This document shows, one piece after another, positions 17,098 to 24,406 of a stretch of 56,687 nucleotides of DNA. The notes under the pieces are model-generated. The model had not been told where the DNA came from and ran no database searches. It saw only the letters and a program-made list of their open reading frames with translations. Source of the stretch: Spirochaetaceae bacterium (GTDB taxonomy: Bacteria; Spirochaetota; Spirochaetia; DSM-27196; PWMO01). The position numbers and the translations under genes were made by a program. Location: NCBI GenBank assembly GCA_007693325.1, contig REDW01000098.1, positions 1 through 56,687 of the forward strand. The letters are read 5' to 3'. Each line of letters starts with the position of its first letter. Position 1 is the stretch's first letter.

Positions 17098-18515
17098 AAC
17101 TCCAGGATGCTGCTCCGAATACTGGCGAAGACCAGTGGAAACACCACTTCGTAGAAGTAGGCTTTCTGGGTCATCCACTGCTTGCGCGACTCAAACGCCG
17201 CATTGAGCGCCTCGATGTACTGCTCCATGTGGCGATCGTAGCTTTCAAACTCGCTGAACGGATTCTCTTTGTCGGCGGTGTGCTTGACGGTGTCCTGGTA
17301 GCGTCCGAGGTTACGGAAGAGCTCAAACAGCGTGTACTCCTGATCAATAAAGGTGCCCACGCGCACCGCATCACCGGAGAAGCGGCGCAGCAGTGCGTCG
17401 TACTTGCGCGGGTGCATGGTGCGAAACATGAACGCCTTGCGCAGAGTCACGTTCTTCTTGCGCAGGATGTCTTCAATGGCGTTGATCACGTAGCGGTTAC
17501 CCCGGTAGTACTGCAGTATGCCGATGATGCGTTCGGCTCCACCCTCGCCCTTCTCCATCAGCAGCCCCACCTGATCACGCACGGTTTCGGGCAGGCCCGG
17601 ATTGACCTCGATACTGTAGGTGCGAAACTCGGCGTCCTTCTTGTCCCTGAGTTCCACGTTGCTGAAGCGGAAAAGTTCTTCCCTGGTTATGTCGCGGTAG
17701 TAGCCGAACAGAGCCTGCGCCTCTTTGCGAAACCGGTTGTAGTAGGCGTCGGCAACACCGGACTCCTCGAGCACGCGGTAGAAGCGCTCGGAAATCCGCA
17801 GACCTCCAACCGGTGCGGTGGACTCCATCCGTTTCGCCTCGATAACCGGCAGGCCTACGATGTCCCACTGCTTGGCGCCGTCGGGGCCAAAATTGCCGAT
17901 AGTAACATCGCCAATATTGGCCCCGATGCGGATGCGAATCTGAAACAGCGCGTTGAACGCCGAGGAAACTTCAATGTTTGTGCGCAGTGCGGCGATGATG
18001 TCAAACGCGCGTTTGAGCAGGTCGCGGGTCTGCGGGTTGGCTGCCTCGGCGAGAAAGCGGTCATTGGCCTGGTTGAACAGCGTACAGACGCGCTGCATTT
18101 CGACGCAAGTATAGAACAGCTCGCGCGAGATGTAGCGTGAGATTTCCTCGTCGTTCATCCCCTTGACGCGCGGGTCGATGATTCCGCCGTAGTGGAACAT
18201 CAGGCTGTCGCCTTCGATCTTGTTGAGGTACCCCCCGTGGCGCTTGAGAACCGAATTGAAGGCGGTATAGAGCCCGTTGAGAACCTCCTGATTCTCCTGC
18301 GGACTGAGAAACTTTGACAGGAAGGTGTAGTCGGCGATATCCATAAACGCGATACCCATCGTAGTAACTACCGAAGTCTTGGGTATCCCGCCGATCTCGA
18401 GAATCGCATCAACGAGTTGCTTTGGAAGGTAGTACTCCTCAATTTCTTTGCGGAGTTGGTATTCGCGGCTATCAGAATCCGTCAGGGAAGACGCCAACTT
18501 TTTTCCATTATCCAT
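17064..18515 (-). CDS. Class III adenylate/guanylate cyclase-domain protein
   Basis: Predicted nucleotide cyclase of 483 aa with no membrane segment. The catalytic domain spans about residues 50-245. Metal-binding aspartates are D59 (AFMDIADYT) and D103 (NKIEGDSLMFHYGG). The dimer-side motif is IGANIGDVTIGNFG followed by QWDIVGLPVIEAKRMES, where the usual transition-state Asn is replaced but Arg229 is kept. An insert of about 80 residues (111-190) separates the two halves. A C-terminal half of about 230 residues is helical and not recognised. The loss of the consensus Asn leaves enzyme activity uncertain. The 3' end overlaps the convergent FAD gene by 34 nt. Confidence 0.82.
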   Translation of the reverse strand: MDNGKKLASSLTDSDSREYQLRKEIEEYYLPKQLVDAILEIGGIPKTSVVTTMGIAFMDIADYTFLSKFLSPQENQEVLNGLYTAFNSVLKRHGGYLNKIEGDSLMFHYGGIIDPRVKGMNDEEISRYISRELFYTCVEMQRVCTLFNQANDRFLAEAANPQTRDLLKRAFDIIAALRTNIEVSSAFNALFQIRIRIGANIGDVTIGNFGPDGAKQWDIVGLPVIEAKRMESTAPVGGLRISERFYRVLEESGVADAYYNRFRKEAQALFGYYRDITREELFRFSNVELRDKKDAEFRTYSIEVNPGLPETVRDQVGLLMEKGEGGAERIIGILQYYRGNRYVINAIEDILRKKNVTLRKAFMFRTMHPRKYDALLRRFSGDAVRVGTFIDQEYTLFELFRNLGRYQDTVKHTADKENPFSEFESYDRHMEQYIEALNAAFESRKQWMTQKAYFYEVVFPLVFASIRSSILEFQARMATLEPV

Positions 18516-18524
18516 TCGGACCTT

Positions 18525-18553
18525 ATCATAGTATACCTCTGATCAATCTGCAA
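18525..18553 (-). promoter_or_regulatory. Promoter of the cyclase gene, short-leader type
   Basis: Minus strand TTGCAG (18553-18548), 17-nt spacer, TATGAT (18530-18525), then 9 nt to ATG 18515. The gap contains AAGG, so a minimal ribosome binding site cannot be excluded. Confidence 0.5.
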
Positions 18554-18601
18554 ACAGATCGGGCGATCGGGCGCTGCAGCCATGCGGCAGCTGCCGCGCG
18601 T

Positions 18602-20491
18602 TCAGCTCTGCGCGCTTTGTTGCAGCATCTGCAGAAACTGCTCTTCGGAAATGATGTTGACCCCCAGCGTGCGCGCCTTCTGCAATTTGCTGGAGTTAGC
18701 ATCCGGGTCGTTGGTAACCAGCCAACTCAGGTTTTCGGTGACGCTTCCCCTGGCCGTAGCGCCGTGCTTTCTGACAAGCTCCTCGGCCTCGCTGCGCTTC
18801 ATCGATTTCAGTGCACCGGTGAAACAGAAGCTCTGCCCCACCAGCGCACGTGACTCCAGACTGCGCCCGATGGAGATCTTCCCGGTCTGCAAGACCTGCT
18901 GCATCTGGTCAAAGAGCAGCCGCACTCCCTCAATCAGCGTTGCCGCGGTTGGCTCACCGATACCGTCGCTATCAGCCGCCAGCTGCGCCGGATCGGCGTC
19001 GCGCAGCGCCTCCAGGGTGTCGTATCCGGAGCTGACCGCCTTATCGACAATCAACTCGCCGATCCCTTCGATATTGAACCCGGCAACAAAGCGCGCCAGC
19101 GGCACTGTTTCCACGGCAAACAGATTACGCAGCGCGCGTCTGGCGATCCCCTGACCCATGCGCTCCAGCTCCACGATATCCTGTTCACGCAGCGTGTACA
19201 GGTCGGCAATGCGTTGCACGCGCCCGGCTTCGAACAGCTTCTGAATCAGCACCGGACCGAAATCCTTGATATCGAGAACCTCGATCCATTTCTTCAATCG
19301 GTGGATCTCGCGTTTGGGGCACTGCATGTTAGGACAGTAGAGCCGTGTGCCCTCATCCACCAGCGCGCTGCCGCAGGTGGCGCAGGTGGCGGGAACAACG
19401 ATCTGCTGTGCGTCCGGCGGGTTCTCCAGCAACGCTTCAATCTTGGGGATAATCTCGCCACGCTTGGTAATCCGTACTGTGGAGCCGATCCTCAGATCCA
19501 TCTCTCGAATCAGACGCGGGTTAGCCAGATTTGCCCGTTTCACGGTGGTGCCTGCGAGACGCACCGGGTCGGTCAGCGCTATGGGAGTGTAGAGGTGTCC
19601 TGATTCGCTCCAGAACACCTCGCGCACAACCGTGGTCTGCTCTTCGAGCGCAAATTTGAACGCAATCTGCTTCTGTGGCCGCGTACGGCGCATGTCATCG
19701 GGATCGATCTCCACGCCTTTGACTACCAGGCCGTCGATATCAAAATCGAGTGTGTCACGCTGCTGTGCAACCTCTTCGCGGAACGCGATTACATCGTTGA
19801 CACTGGCGCAGCGGCGGTATTCAACAACGTGCAGCCCCTGCTCTGCCAGCCACTGCAGCTTGCCGAGCTCATCTTCGAAGTAGAGGTCATCGTGCTGGTG
19901 CACGGCGTCGTAGCAGATGACCTGCAGCAGCTCCGCGCCCACGCCATCCTTGCGCTTCATAACGCCGTTGGCTGCGTTGCGGCAATTTGCTTTGTCACGG
20001 TAGTGGCGGCGGTGTACGCTGCGCGACATCATCACCTCGCCACGGATACCGCCGCTGAAGTCCGCGGCAATCTGCGGTGGTACTCCCTGCATCCGAGTGA
20101 CGTTGACGGTGATGTCGTCCCCGATGCGCCCGTCACCGCGGGTGACGCCGTAGCAGAAGCTGCCGTCCTGATACTGCAGTTCGATGCTGGCCCCGTCCAT
20201 TTTGTACTGGGCAACGTAGAGCGGATGCTCGACTCTGGCGGCCCACTTGAGAAACGCCTCGGCATCTGCGGCCTTGTCCTGGCTGTTCATCGGCATCAGA
20301 TGTGCGCGCTTGGCAAAGCGGTCTGAGCTGTCTGCACCCACCGAATCAAAGACCGGACTGCCGGGCGCACGCTGCCTTAGCTCGTCCCACAGGGCGTCGA
20401 ATTCGGCATCGGAGATCTCCGGCTGATCGTTGTAGTAGCGATCCTGGTGGTAGCGGATCAAGCGTTCGAGCTCTTTGACGCGATCAGACAT
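18602..20491 (-). CDS. ligA: NAD-dependent DNA ligase, divergent
   Basis: Seals nicks in replication and repair using NAD+. The 629-aa protein is somewhat shorter than the usual 670. Domains in order: Ia (YYNDQPEISDAEFD), nucleotidyltransferase with active Lys97 in QYKMDG, TRGDGRIGDDIT, GIRGEVMM, FDIDGLVVK and AFKFA, an OB fold, a four-Cys zinc finger (CATC and CPNMQC), HhH repeats, and a C-terminal BRCT domain. Two oddities: the residue two before the catalytic Lys is Gln95 instead of the near-invariant Glu, and the usual MLSLDN motif reads MPMNSQDKA. No second ligase is present in the window. ATG 20491 lies 8 nt from a TATAGT -10 (20505-20500) and has no ribosome binding site. Confidence 0.93.
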   Translation of the reverse strand: MSDRVKELERLIRYHQDRYYNDQPEISDAEFDALWDELRQRAPGSPVFDSVGADSSDRFAKRAHLMPMNSQDKAADAEAFLKWAARVEHPLYVAQYKMDGASIELQYQDGSFCYGVTRGDGRIGDDITVNVTRMQGVPPQIAADFSGGIRGEVMMSRSVHRRHYRDKANCRNAANGVMKRKDGVGAELLQVICYDAVHQHDDLYFEDELGKLQWLAEQGLHVVEYRRCASVNDVIAFREEVAQQRDTLDFDIDGLVVKGVEIDPDDMRRTRPQKQIAFKFALEEQTTVVREVFWSESGHLYTPIALTDPVRLAGTTVKRANLANPRLIREMDLRIGSTVRITKRGEIIPKIEALLENPPDAQQIVVPATCATCGSALVDEGTRLYCPNMQCPKREIHRLKKWIEVLDIKDFGPVLIQKLFEAGRVQRIADLYTLREQDIVELERMGQGIARRALRNLFAVETVPLARFVAGFNIEGIGELIVDKAVSSGYDTLEALRDADPAQLAADSDGIGEPTAATLIEGVRLLFDQMQQVLQTGKISIGRSLESRALVGQSFCFTGALKSMKRSEAEELVRKHGATARGSVTENLSWLVTNDPDANSSKLQKARTLGVNIISEEQFLQMLQQSAQS

Positions 20492-20505
20492 AGCACGCTA
20501 CTATA
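20475..20505. promoter_or_regulatory. Overlapping divergent promoters of thpR and ligA
   Basis: Plus strand: TTGACG (20475-20480), 18 nt, TACTAT (20499-20504), 7 nt, thpR ATG 20512. Minus strand: TATAGT (20505-20500), 8 nt, ligA ATG 20491, with a poor -35. The two -10 boxes share five base pairs, so only one polymerase can open the site at a time. Confidence 0.55.
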
Positions 20506-20511
20506 GCACCG

Positions 20512-21198
20512 ATGGAGCGCAAACGGCTATTCCTGGCGGTCAATCCGCCGGCCGAAGTGTGTCAACAGATTGCCGCGGCCACGCGCGCGGCGCTGGAGGC
20601 AGCTTCTGCGGCGGACCACACGGCACAGAAGGAGGAGCGTGCCGCATCGCCGCACAAACGCGGACCCCTCCCGATTCGCCTCATCGCGCAGCAGAATCTT
20701 CACATCACGCTGGTTTTTCTGGGTGACACGCCGGTCAACCGCATTGCCGCTATCCAGAGCGCGGTAGCATTGTGCACTGAACGCTGCGCGCCGTTTGACC
20801 TGGCGCTGGCCCCACCGGGCTGTTTCCCGTCAATCCGCAGACCGCGCGTGGTGTGGGTTGGTGTTGATGACGCTCAACAGAAGCTGGCCGCACTGCACGC
20901 TGACATCTGCGACGAACTGCGGCGTGCCGGTTTTGCCGTTGAACAGCGGCCGTTTCGAGCCCATATAACGGTTGGCTACGTCAAGCGCGGCGCGCGCAAT
21001 CCCGCTGACAGCGTGCAGACGTTCCTGCAGCGTGCCGGCGAAGAGTTGCAGCTGCAGCCGGTACGCTTCAGTGCGCGGGCGCTCTGGCTGATCGAGAGCT
21101 CGCTGGAACAATCGGGGGCTCAGCACCGTGGCGTATGGGCTCAACCGCTGGGCGGCAAGCACAAAAAAGCCCCCTCCCGACGCGGAGGAGGAGGCTGA
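20512..21198 (+). CDS. thpR: RNA 2',3'-cyclic phosphodiesterase (2H family)
   Basis: 2H phosphoesterase that opens 2',3'-cyclic phosphate ends of RNA; formerly called 2'-5' RNA ligase. The 228-aa protein has both signature motifs, HITL (H64) and HITV (H151). Residues about 30-56 are a charged insertion (HTAQKEERAASPHKRG) before the first motif. The last 15 residues (basic then polyglycine) are encoded by a GC-rich hairpin at 21168-21196 and are probably not functional. Transcription likely begins at or next to the ATG. The stop codon touches the U-tract of small RNA B on the opposite strand. Confidence 0.88.
   Translation: MERKRLFLAVNPPAEVCQQIAAATRAALEAASAADHTAQKEERAASPHKRGPLPIRLIAQQNLHITLVFLGDTPVNRIAAIQSAVALCTERCAPFDLALAPPGCFPSIRRPRVVWVGVDDAQQKLAALHADICDELRRAGFAVEQRPFRAHITVGYVKRGARNPADSVQTFLQRAGEELQLQPVRFSARALWLIESSLEQSGAQHRGVWAQPLGGKHKKAPSRRGGGG
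21168..21196 (-). terminator. Second, imperfect minus-strand terminator hairpin
   Basis: GC-rich stem (21168-21177 with 21187-21196, one mismatch) followed on the minus strand by six U (21168-21163). It lies just downstream of the small RNA B terminator, giving tandem termination after lipA/small RNA B. On the plus strand the stem is not followed by T, so it does not terminate thpR. Confidence 0.5.
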
Positions 21199-21284
21199 AA
21201 AAAAGCGCTCCCAGAGGAAAGGAGGTGGAAACCTCCGGAAGCTTACACCGAAAAACGATGGAGGCAGAAAAAGACATCTACTCT
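21198..21284 (-). ncRNA. Predicted small RNA B with anti-Shine-Dalgarno terminator loop
   Basis: Paralogue of the locus at 10457-10538. On the minus strand an 11-bp stem (21232-21242 with 21207-21217, two G-U pairs) encloses the 14-nt loop UUUCCACCUCCUUU. It is followed by GC and seven U (21204-21198). Stem bases differ from copy A (GCUUCCGGAGG against GGCUUCCAGGG) while pairing is kept, and the loop core UUUCC-ACCUCCUUU is the same, a covariation pattern. Upstream GTTAC-N14-GTTGTT is also shared. It lies 3' of lipA (stop at 21326), so it might be released from the lipA 3' UTR instead of having its own start. The 5' end is estimated. Confidence 0.6.
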
Positions 21285-21290
21285 TCGCCC

Positions 21291-21319
21291 AATAGAACAA
21301 CGCAGCCGGCCAAAGGTAA
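21291..21319 (-). promoter_or_regulatory. Putative promoter of small RNA B
   Basis: Minus strand TTACCT (21319-21314), 17 nt, TCTATT (21296-21291). Its spacing matches the promoter-like block of small RNA A, including an identical GTTAC-N14-GTTGTT frame. Confidence 0.4.
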
Positions 21320-21325
21320 CAGAAT

Positions 21326-22261
21326 TCAGCCCGAAAGTGCGCTACTGTCGCTGCCATAGAGCGGGTGGATGCGCCTGCGATAGGTTTCGTACTGTTCACC
21401 GGCGTGGTAGGAAGAGCGTACCAGCGGAGCGGATTCGCAATGCGCAAAGCCTTTCTCCAACGCACGCTGTTTGAGCTCGGCAAACTCCGCGGGCGTCCAG
21501 TACTTCTGCACCGGAATATGGGTCTTTGAGGGCTGAAGGTACTGCCCGAGGTTCATTACCGTAGCTCCGTTTGCCAGCAGATCATCCATCGACTGCAGAA
21601 CCTCGTCACGAGTTTCGCCGAGGCCGAGCATCATGCTCGACTTGACTACCGTTTCGGGATCGAGTTCTTTGGCGATGCGTAGAAACGCCAGCGAACGGTC
21701 GTAATCTGATCGCGAGCGTACCTGCCTGGTGAGGCGACGCGAGGTCTCGATGTTGTGGCTCATGATCTCCGGCCGGCTCTCACTGAGGATGCGGATGCTC
21801 TGCCGGTCTCCCATCAGGTCCGATGACAGCACCTCAACCGAGCAGTCGGGAGCGAGTCGATGGGTTGCCCTCACGGTTGCCGCAAGCACGGCGGCACCGC
21901 CGTCCTTGAGATCGTCACGGTTAACCATGGTGATCACCACGTGGCGCAACTGCATCTGGGCCACCGACTCCGCCACGCGTTCGGGTTCACCCCAATCCAC
22001 GGCACCGGGCAGACCGGTCTTGACGGCGCAGAAGCGACAGCGGCGGGTGCAGGTGTCGCCGAGAATCATGAACGTAGCGGTCCGATAGTCGCCCCAGCAT
22101 TCGTGCATATTGGGGCACCTTGCCTCTTCGCAGACCGTATTGAGCCGCTTGGAGCGCATCAGGCTCTTGAGATCGCGGAAGCTGTCGGTTGTATTGAGAT
22201 GGGTACGCAGCCACTCGGGCTTGCGTTGTATCGGCTGTGTTGGGCTATCTGAAACACTCAT
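21326..22261 (-). CDS. lipA: Lipoyl synthase
   Basis: Radical-SAM enzyme that inserts two sulfurs into octanoyl groups on lipoyl domains. The 311-aa protein has both cluster motifs: the auxiliary [4Fe-4S] set C-x4-C-x5-C ([12 protein letters not shown]) and the SAM set C-x3-C-x2-C (CTRRCRFC). The conserved C-terminal RSSYHA provides the serine ligand of the auxiliary cluster. ATG 22261 has AGGA 9 nt upstream; the frame is open further back but without a ribosome binding site. A TATAGT -10 lies upstream on the minus strand without a convincing -35. A likely client in this window is K727 of the E1-KAS III fusion. No lipB or lplA is present here. Small RNA B follows its stop. Confidence 0.96.
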   Translation of the reverse strand: MSVSDSPTQPIQRKPEWLRTHLNTTDSFRDLKSLMRSKRLNTVCEEARCPNMHECWGDYRTATFMILGDTCTRRCRFCAVKTGLPGAVDWGEPERVAESVAQMQLRHVVITMVNRDDLKDGGAAVLAATVRATHRLAPDCSVEVLSSDLMGDRQSIRILSESRPEIMSHNIETSRRLTRQVRSRSDYDRSLAFLRIAKELDPETVVKSSMMLGLGETRDEVLQSMDDLLANGATVMNLGQYLQPSKTHIPVQKYWTPAEFAELKQRALEKGFAHCESAPLVRSSYHAGEQYETYRRRIHPLYGSDSSALSG

Positions 22262-22327
22262 CTGTCTGATTCCTGGCTTCACTATAGCGAATAGGAACCC
22301 GAAAGGAAACCGCTCGGGGCGTAATTG

Positions 22328-22356
22328 TTGACTCAATTCATCAGTTTCTTCATACT
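22328..22356 (+). promoter_or_regulatory. Promoter of flavin reductase gene, leaderless type
   Basis: TTGACT (22328-22333), 17-nt spacer, CATACT (22351-22356), then exactly 6 nt (ACCGCT) to ATG 22363. No ribosome binding site. Confidence 0.65.
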
Positions 22357-22362
22357 ACCGCT

Positions 22363-23034
22363 ATGAACTCAATTGCAGCGCAGCTGCCACGTGTGGCGCA
22401 CGCGGTACAGGCCGTGCGTGACCTCGGCGCAGACAGCTTTGTGGTACGGCTGCAGCGCAACGGGCTGCAGTTTGAGCCCGGCCAGTACGTCACCGTTGGC
22501 CTTGACGGCGAGGTCGACGCGCGCGAATACTCGATCTATTCCGGCCCGCATGATGATCATCTGGAGATCCTGGTCAAGAACGTCCCCGGAGGCTACCTTT
22601 CACCGCGGCTTCGGCGACTGGCGCCGGGACAGAAGCTGCAGGTAGATGGTCCGTTCGGCTTCTTTACGATCTCTGAAACCCGGCGAGCCGCAGGACGCTT
22701 CCTCTTTGTTGCCAGCGGCACCGGTATCTCGCCGTTTCACTGTTTTACGCGCGCCTACCCCGATATCGATTACACGCTGCTGCACGGCGTTCGCCGCTGC
22801 AACGAACGCTACGAGATGAACGCCTACCAGCGCGCGCGCTACACCGCCTGTGTCTCGCGTCAGCACGGCGGCGATTTCGGTGGCCGGGTAACCGACTACC
22901 TGCGCCGCCACCCGGTTGATCCGGCCTCGCTCTGTTACCTTTGCGGCAACTGCGATATGATTTATGAAGCGTTTGACATTCTCAAGGACCAGGGCGTGGC
23001 TGCTGAACAGCTGTTCGCCGAGGTTTACTTCTGA
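22363..23034 (+). CDS. Ferredoxin--NADP+ reductase-like flavoprotein
   Basis: FAD-dependent ferredoxin/flavodoxin-NADP(H) reductase superfamily protein of 223 aa, in the compact Fpr-like range. The FAD motif RxYS appears as AREYSIYS (residues 52-59) and KNVPGGYLS follows. The NADP domain has ASGTGISPFHCF, LLHGVRR and CGNCDMIYEAF, and the C-terminus ends EVYF, the aromatic-end type of Fpr. Likely role: move electrons between NADPH and ferredoxin. The downstream radical-SAM genes miaB and mtaB need such reduced carriers, and this gene leads their operon (11-nt gap to miaB). Start fixed by the promoter. Confidence 0.85.
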   Translation: MNSIAAQLPRVAHAVQAVRDLGADSFVVRLQRNGLQFEPGQYVTVGLDGEVDAREYSIYSGPHDDHLEILVKNVPGGYLSPRLRRLAPGQKLQVDGPFGFFTISETRRAAGRFLFVASGTGISPFHCFTRAYPDIDYTLLHGVRRCNERYEMNAYQRARYTACVSRQHGGDFGGRVTDYLRRHPVDPASLCYLCGNCDMIYEAFDILKDQGVAAEQLFAEVYF

Positions 23035-23044
23035 AGAGGCATAG

Positions 23045-24406
23045 ATGCGTTACTGTTTGATACCACTCGGTTGCCAGATGAATCTCTCGGACGCAGAGCG
23101 CATCCGGACCGTGCTCGAATCGATGGGATTCGAACGTACCGAGGAAGAAAGCCAGGCCGATCTGCTTGGAATTGTAGCCTGCTCGGTGCGTCAGAAGGCA
23201 ATCGACAAGGTCTACGCCAAAATACACAAGTGGAACCAGTGGAAGAACCGGCGCGCCCTGCTTACGTTTGCTTCCGGCTGCATCCTGCCGGCGGACCGCG
23301 ACAAGTTGCTGCGCCGCTTTGACCTGCTGTTCAGCATCAACGAGCTTCCGCTACTGCCCGACATGATCCGCCAGTACGGTGTGGTCACACCATTTGCATC
23401 GCAGCCGGATACCATCCCCCCATCCAGCCTGGATGACCCACGCAAGGGCTACTGGCACATCAACCCAACCTACTCCTCAGCGTTTGAAGCCTACGTACCG
23501 ATTCAGAACGGTTGCGACAAGTTTTGCACCTTCTGCGCGGTCCCCTACACGCGCGGACGTGAAGTTTCACGTCCATCGCACGAGATTCTGGCCGAAATCG
23601 AACGGCTGGTGCGCCACGGCTACCGCTCGATCACGCTGCTGGGGCAGAACGTCAACTCGTACGGGCTGGATCGCCATAGCGACGAGATAGGCTTTGCAGA
23701 TCTGCTGCGCGCCATCGGGCGTCTGGGAGCTCGGCTCGAGCGGCGCTTCTGGCTCTATTTTACCTCACCGCACCCGCGCGATATGACCGACGAAGTCATC
23801 GATGTGATAGCCGAGTATCCGTGTCTGGCAAAACAGATACACCTGCCGCTGCAATCCGGCGATGACAAGCTGCTGATCCGCATGAACCGCAACTACCGCG
23901 TCAGCCAGTACCGGCGCGTGGTAGAGAAGATCCGCACTACCATCCCCGAAGCAACGCTGTTCACCGACATCATTGTCGGCTTCAGCGGTGAGACCGAACA
24001 GCAGTTTCAGAACACTGCAGCGGCGATGCGCGAGTTCGGCTTCAACATGGCCTACGTGGCAATCTATTCACCGCGACCGGGGGCCGCGAGCTCTCGCTGG
24101 GCCGATGACATACCCCAGGAAGAGAAACGCCGCCGCCTGCATCTGTTGTCGGATGTGCTGCATGAGACGTCGGGCGCCTATAATCAGGGCCTGATCGGCA
24201 CGCGGCAGACAGTGCTGGTGCACGGCCCTGACCGCAATCCGGGCTACCTCTCGGCCAGGACCGAGGGCCGCCTCATTGTGCGGTTTGCTCACCACAGCGT
24301 GCGTCCTGGAAGCTACGCTGAGCTGACTGTTACCGATGCTGCCGGCCTGTCGCTGAGCGGCGAGCTGATGAGCTCGCGTCAACCCGCGGTTGCAGGCGGC
24401 CGCTGA
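23045..24406 (+). CDS. miaB: tRNA-2-methylthio-N6-dimethylallyladenosine synthase
   Basis: Radical-SAM methylthiotransferase that converts i6A37 to ms2i6A37 in tRNA. The 453-aa protein shows the N-terminal UPF0004 domain with three cluster cysteines (LGCQMNLSDAERI, VACSVRQKA, SGCILP). The radical-SAM motif is GCDKFCTFC and a TRAM domain is at the C-terminus (QTVLVHGP, LTVTDA). The MiaB type is chosen over RimO or MtaB from the GCQMNxxDAERI signature and the CAVPYTRGRE sequence. AAGAGG lies 5-10 nt before ATG 23045. The stop overlaps the mtaB start by one base (TGATG), so the two are translationally coupled. Confidence 0.93.
   Translation: MRYCLIPLGCQMNLSDAERIRTVLESMGFERTEEESQADLLGIVACSVRQKAIDKVYAKIHKWNQWKNRRALLTFASGCILPADRDKLLRRFDLLFSINELPLLPDMIRQYGVVTPFASQPDTIPPSSLDDPRKGYWHINPTYSSAFEAYVPIQNGCDKFCTFCAVPYTRGREVSRPSHEILAEIERLVRHGYRSITLLGQNVNSYGLDRHSDEIGFADLLRAIGRLGARLERRFWLYFTSPHPRDMTDEVIDVIAEYPCLAKQIHLPLQSGDDKLLIRMNRNYRVSQYRRVVEKIRTTIPEATLFTDIIVGFSGETEQQFQNTAAAMREFGFNMAYVAIYSPRPGAASSRWADDIPQEEKRRRLHLLSDVLHETSGAYNQGLIGTRQTVLVHGPDRNPGYLSARTEGRLIVRFAHHSVRPGSYAELTVTDAAGLSLSGELMSSRQPAVAGGR

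Noticed and set aside
21168-21204. GC-rich hairpin considered as terminator of thpR on the plus strand.
   Set aside because: It is followed by A, not T, on the plus strand; the T-tract is on the minus strand, so it terminates minus-strand transcription.
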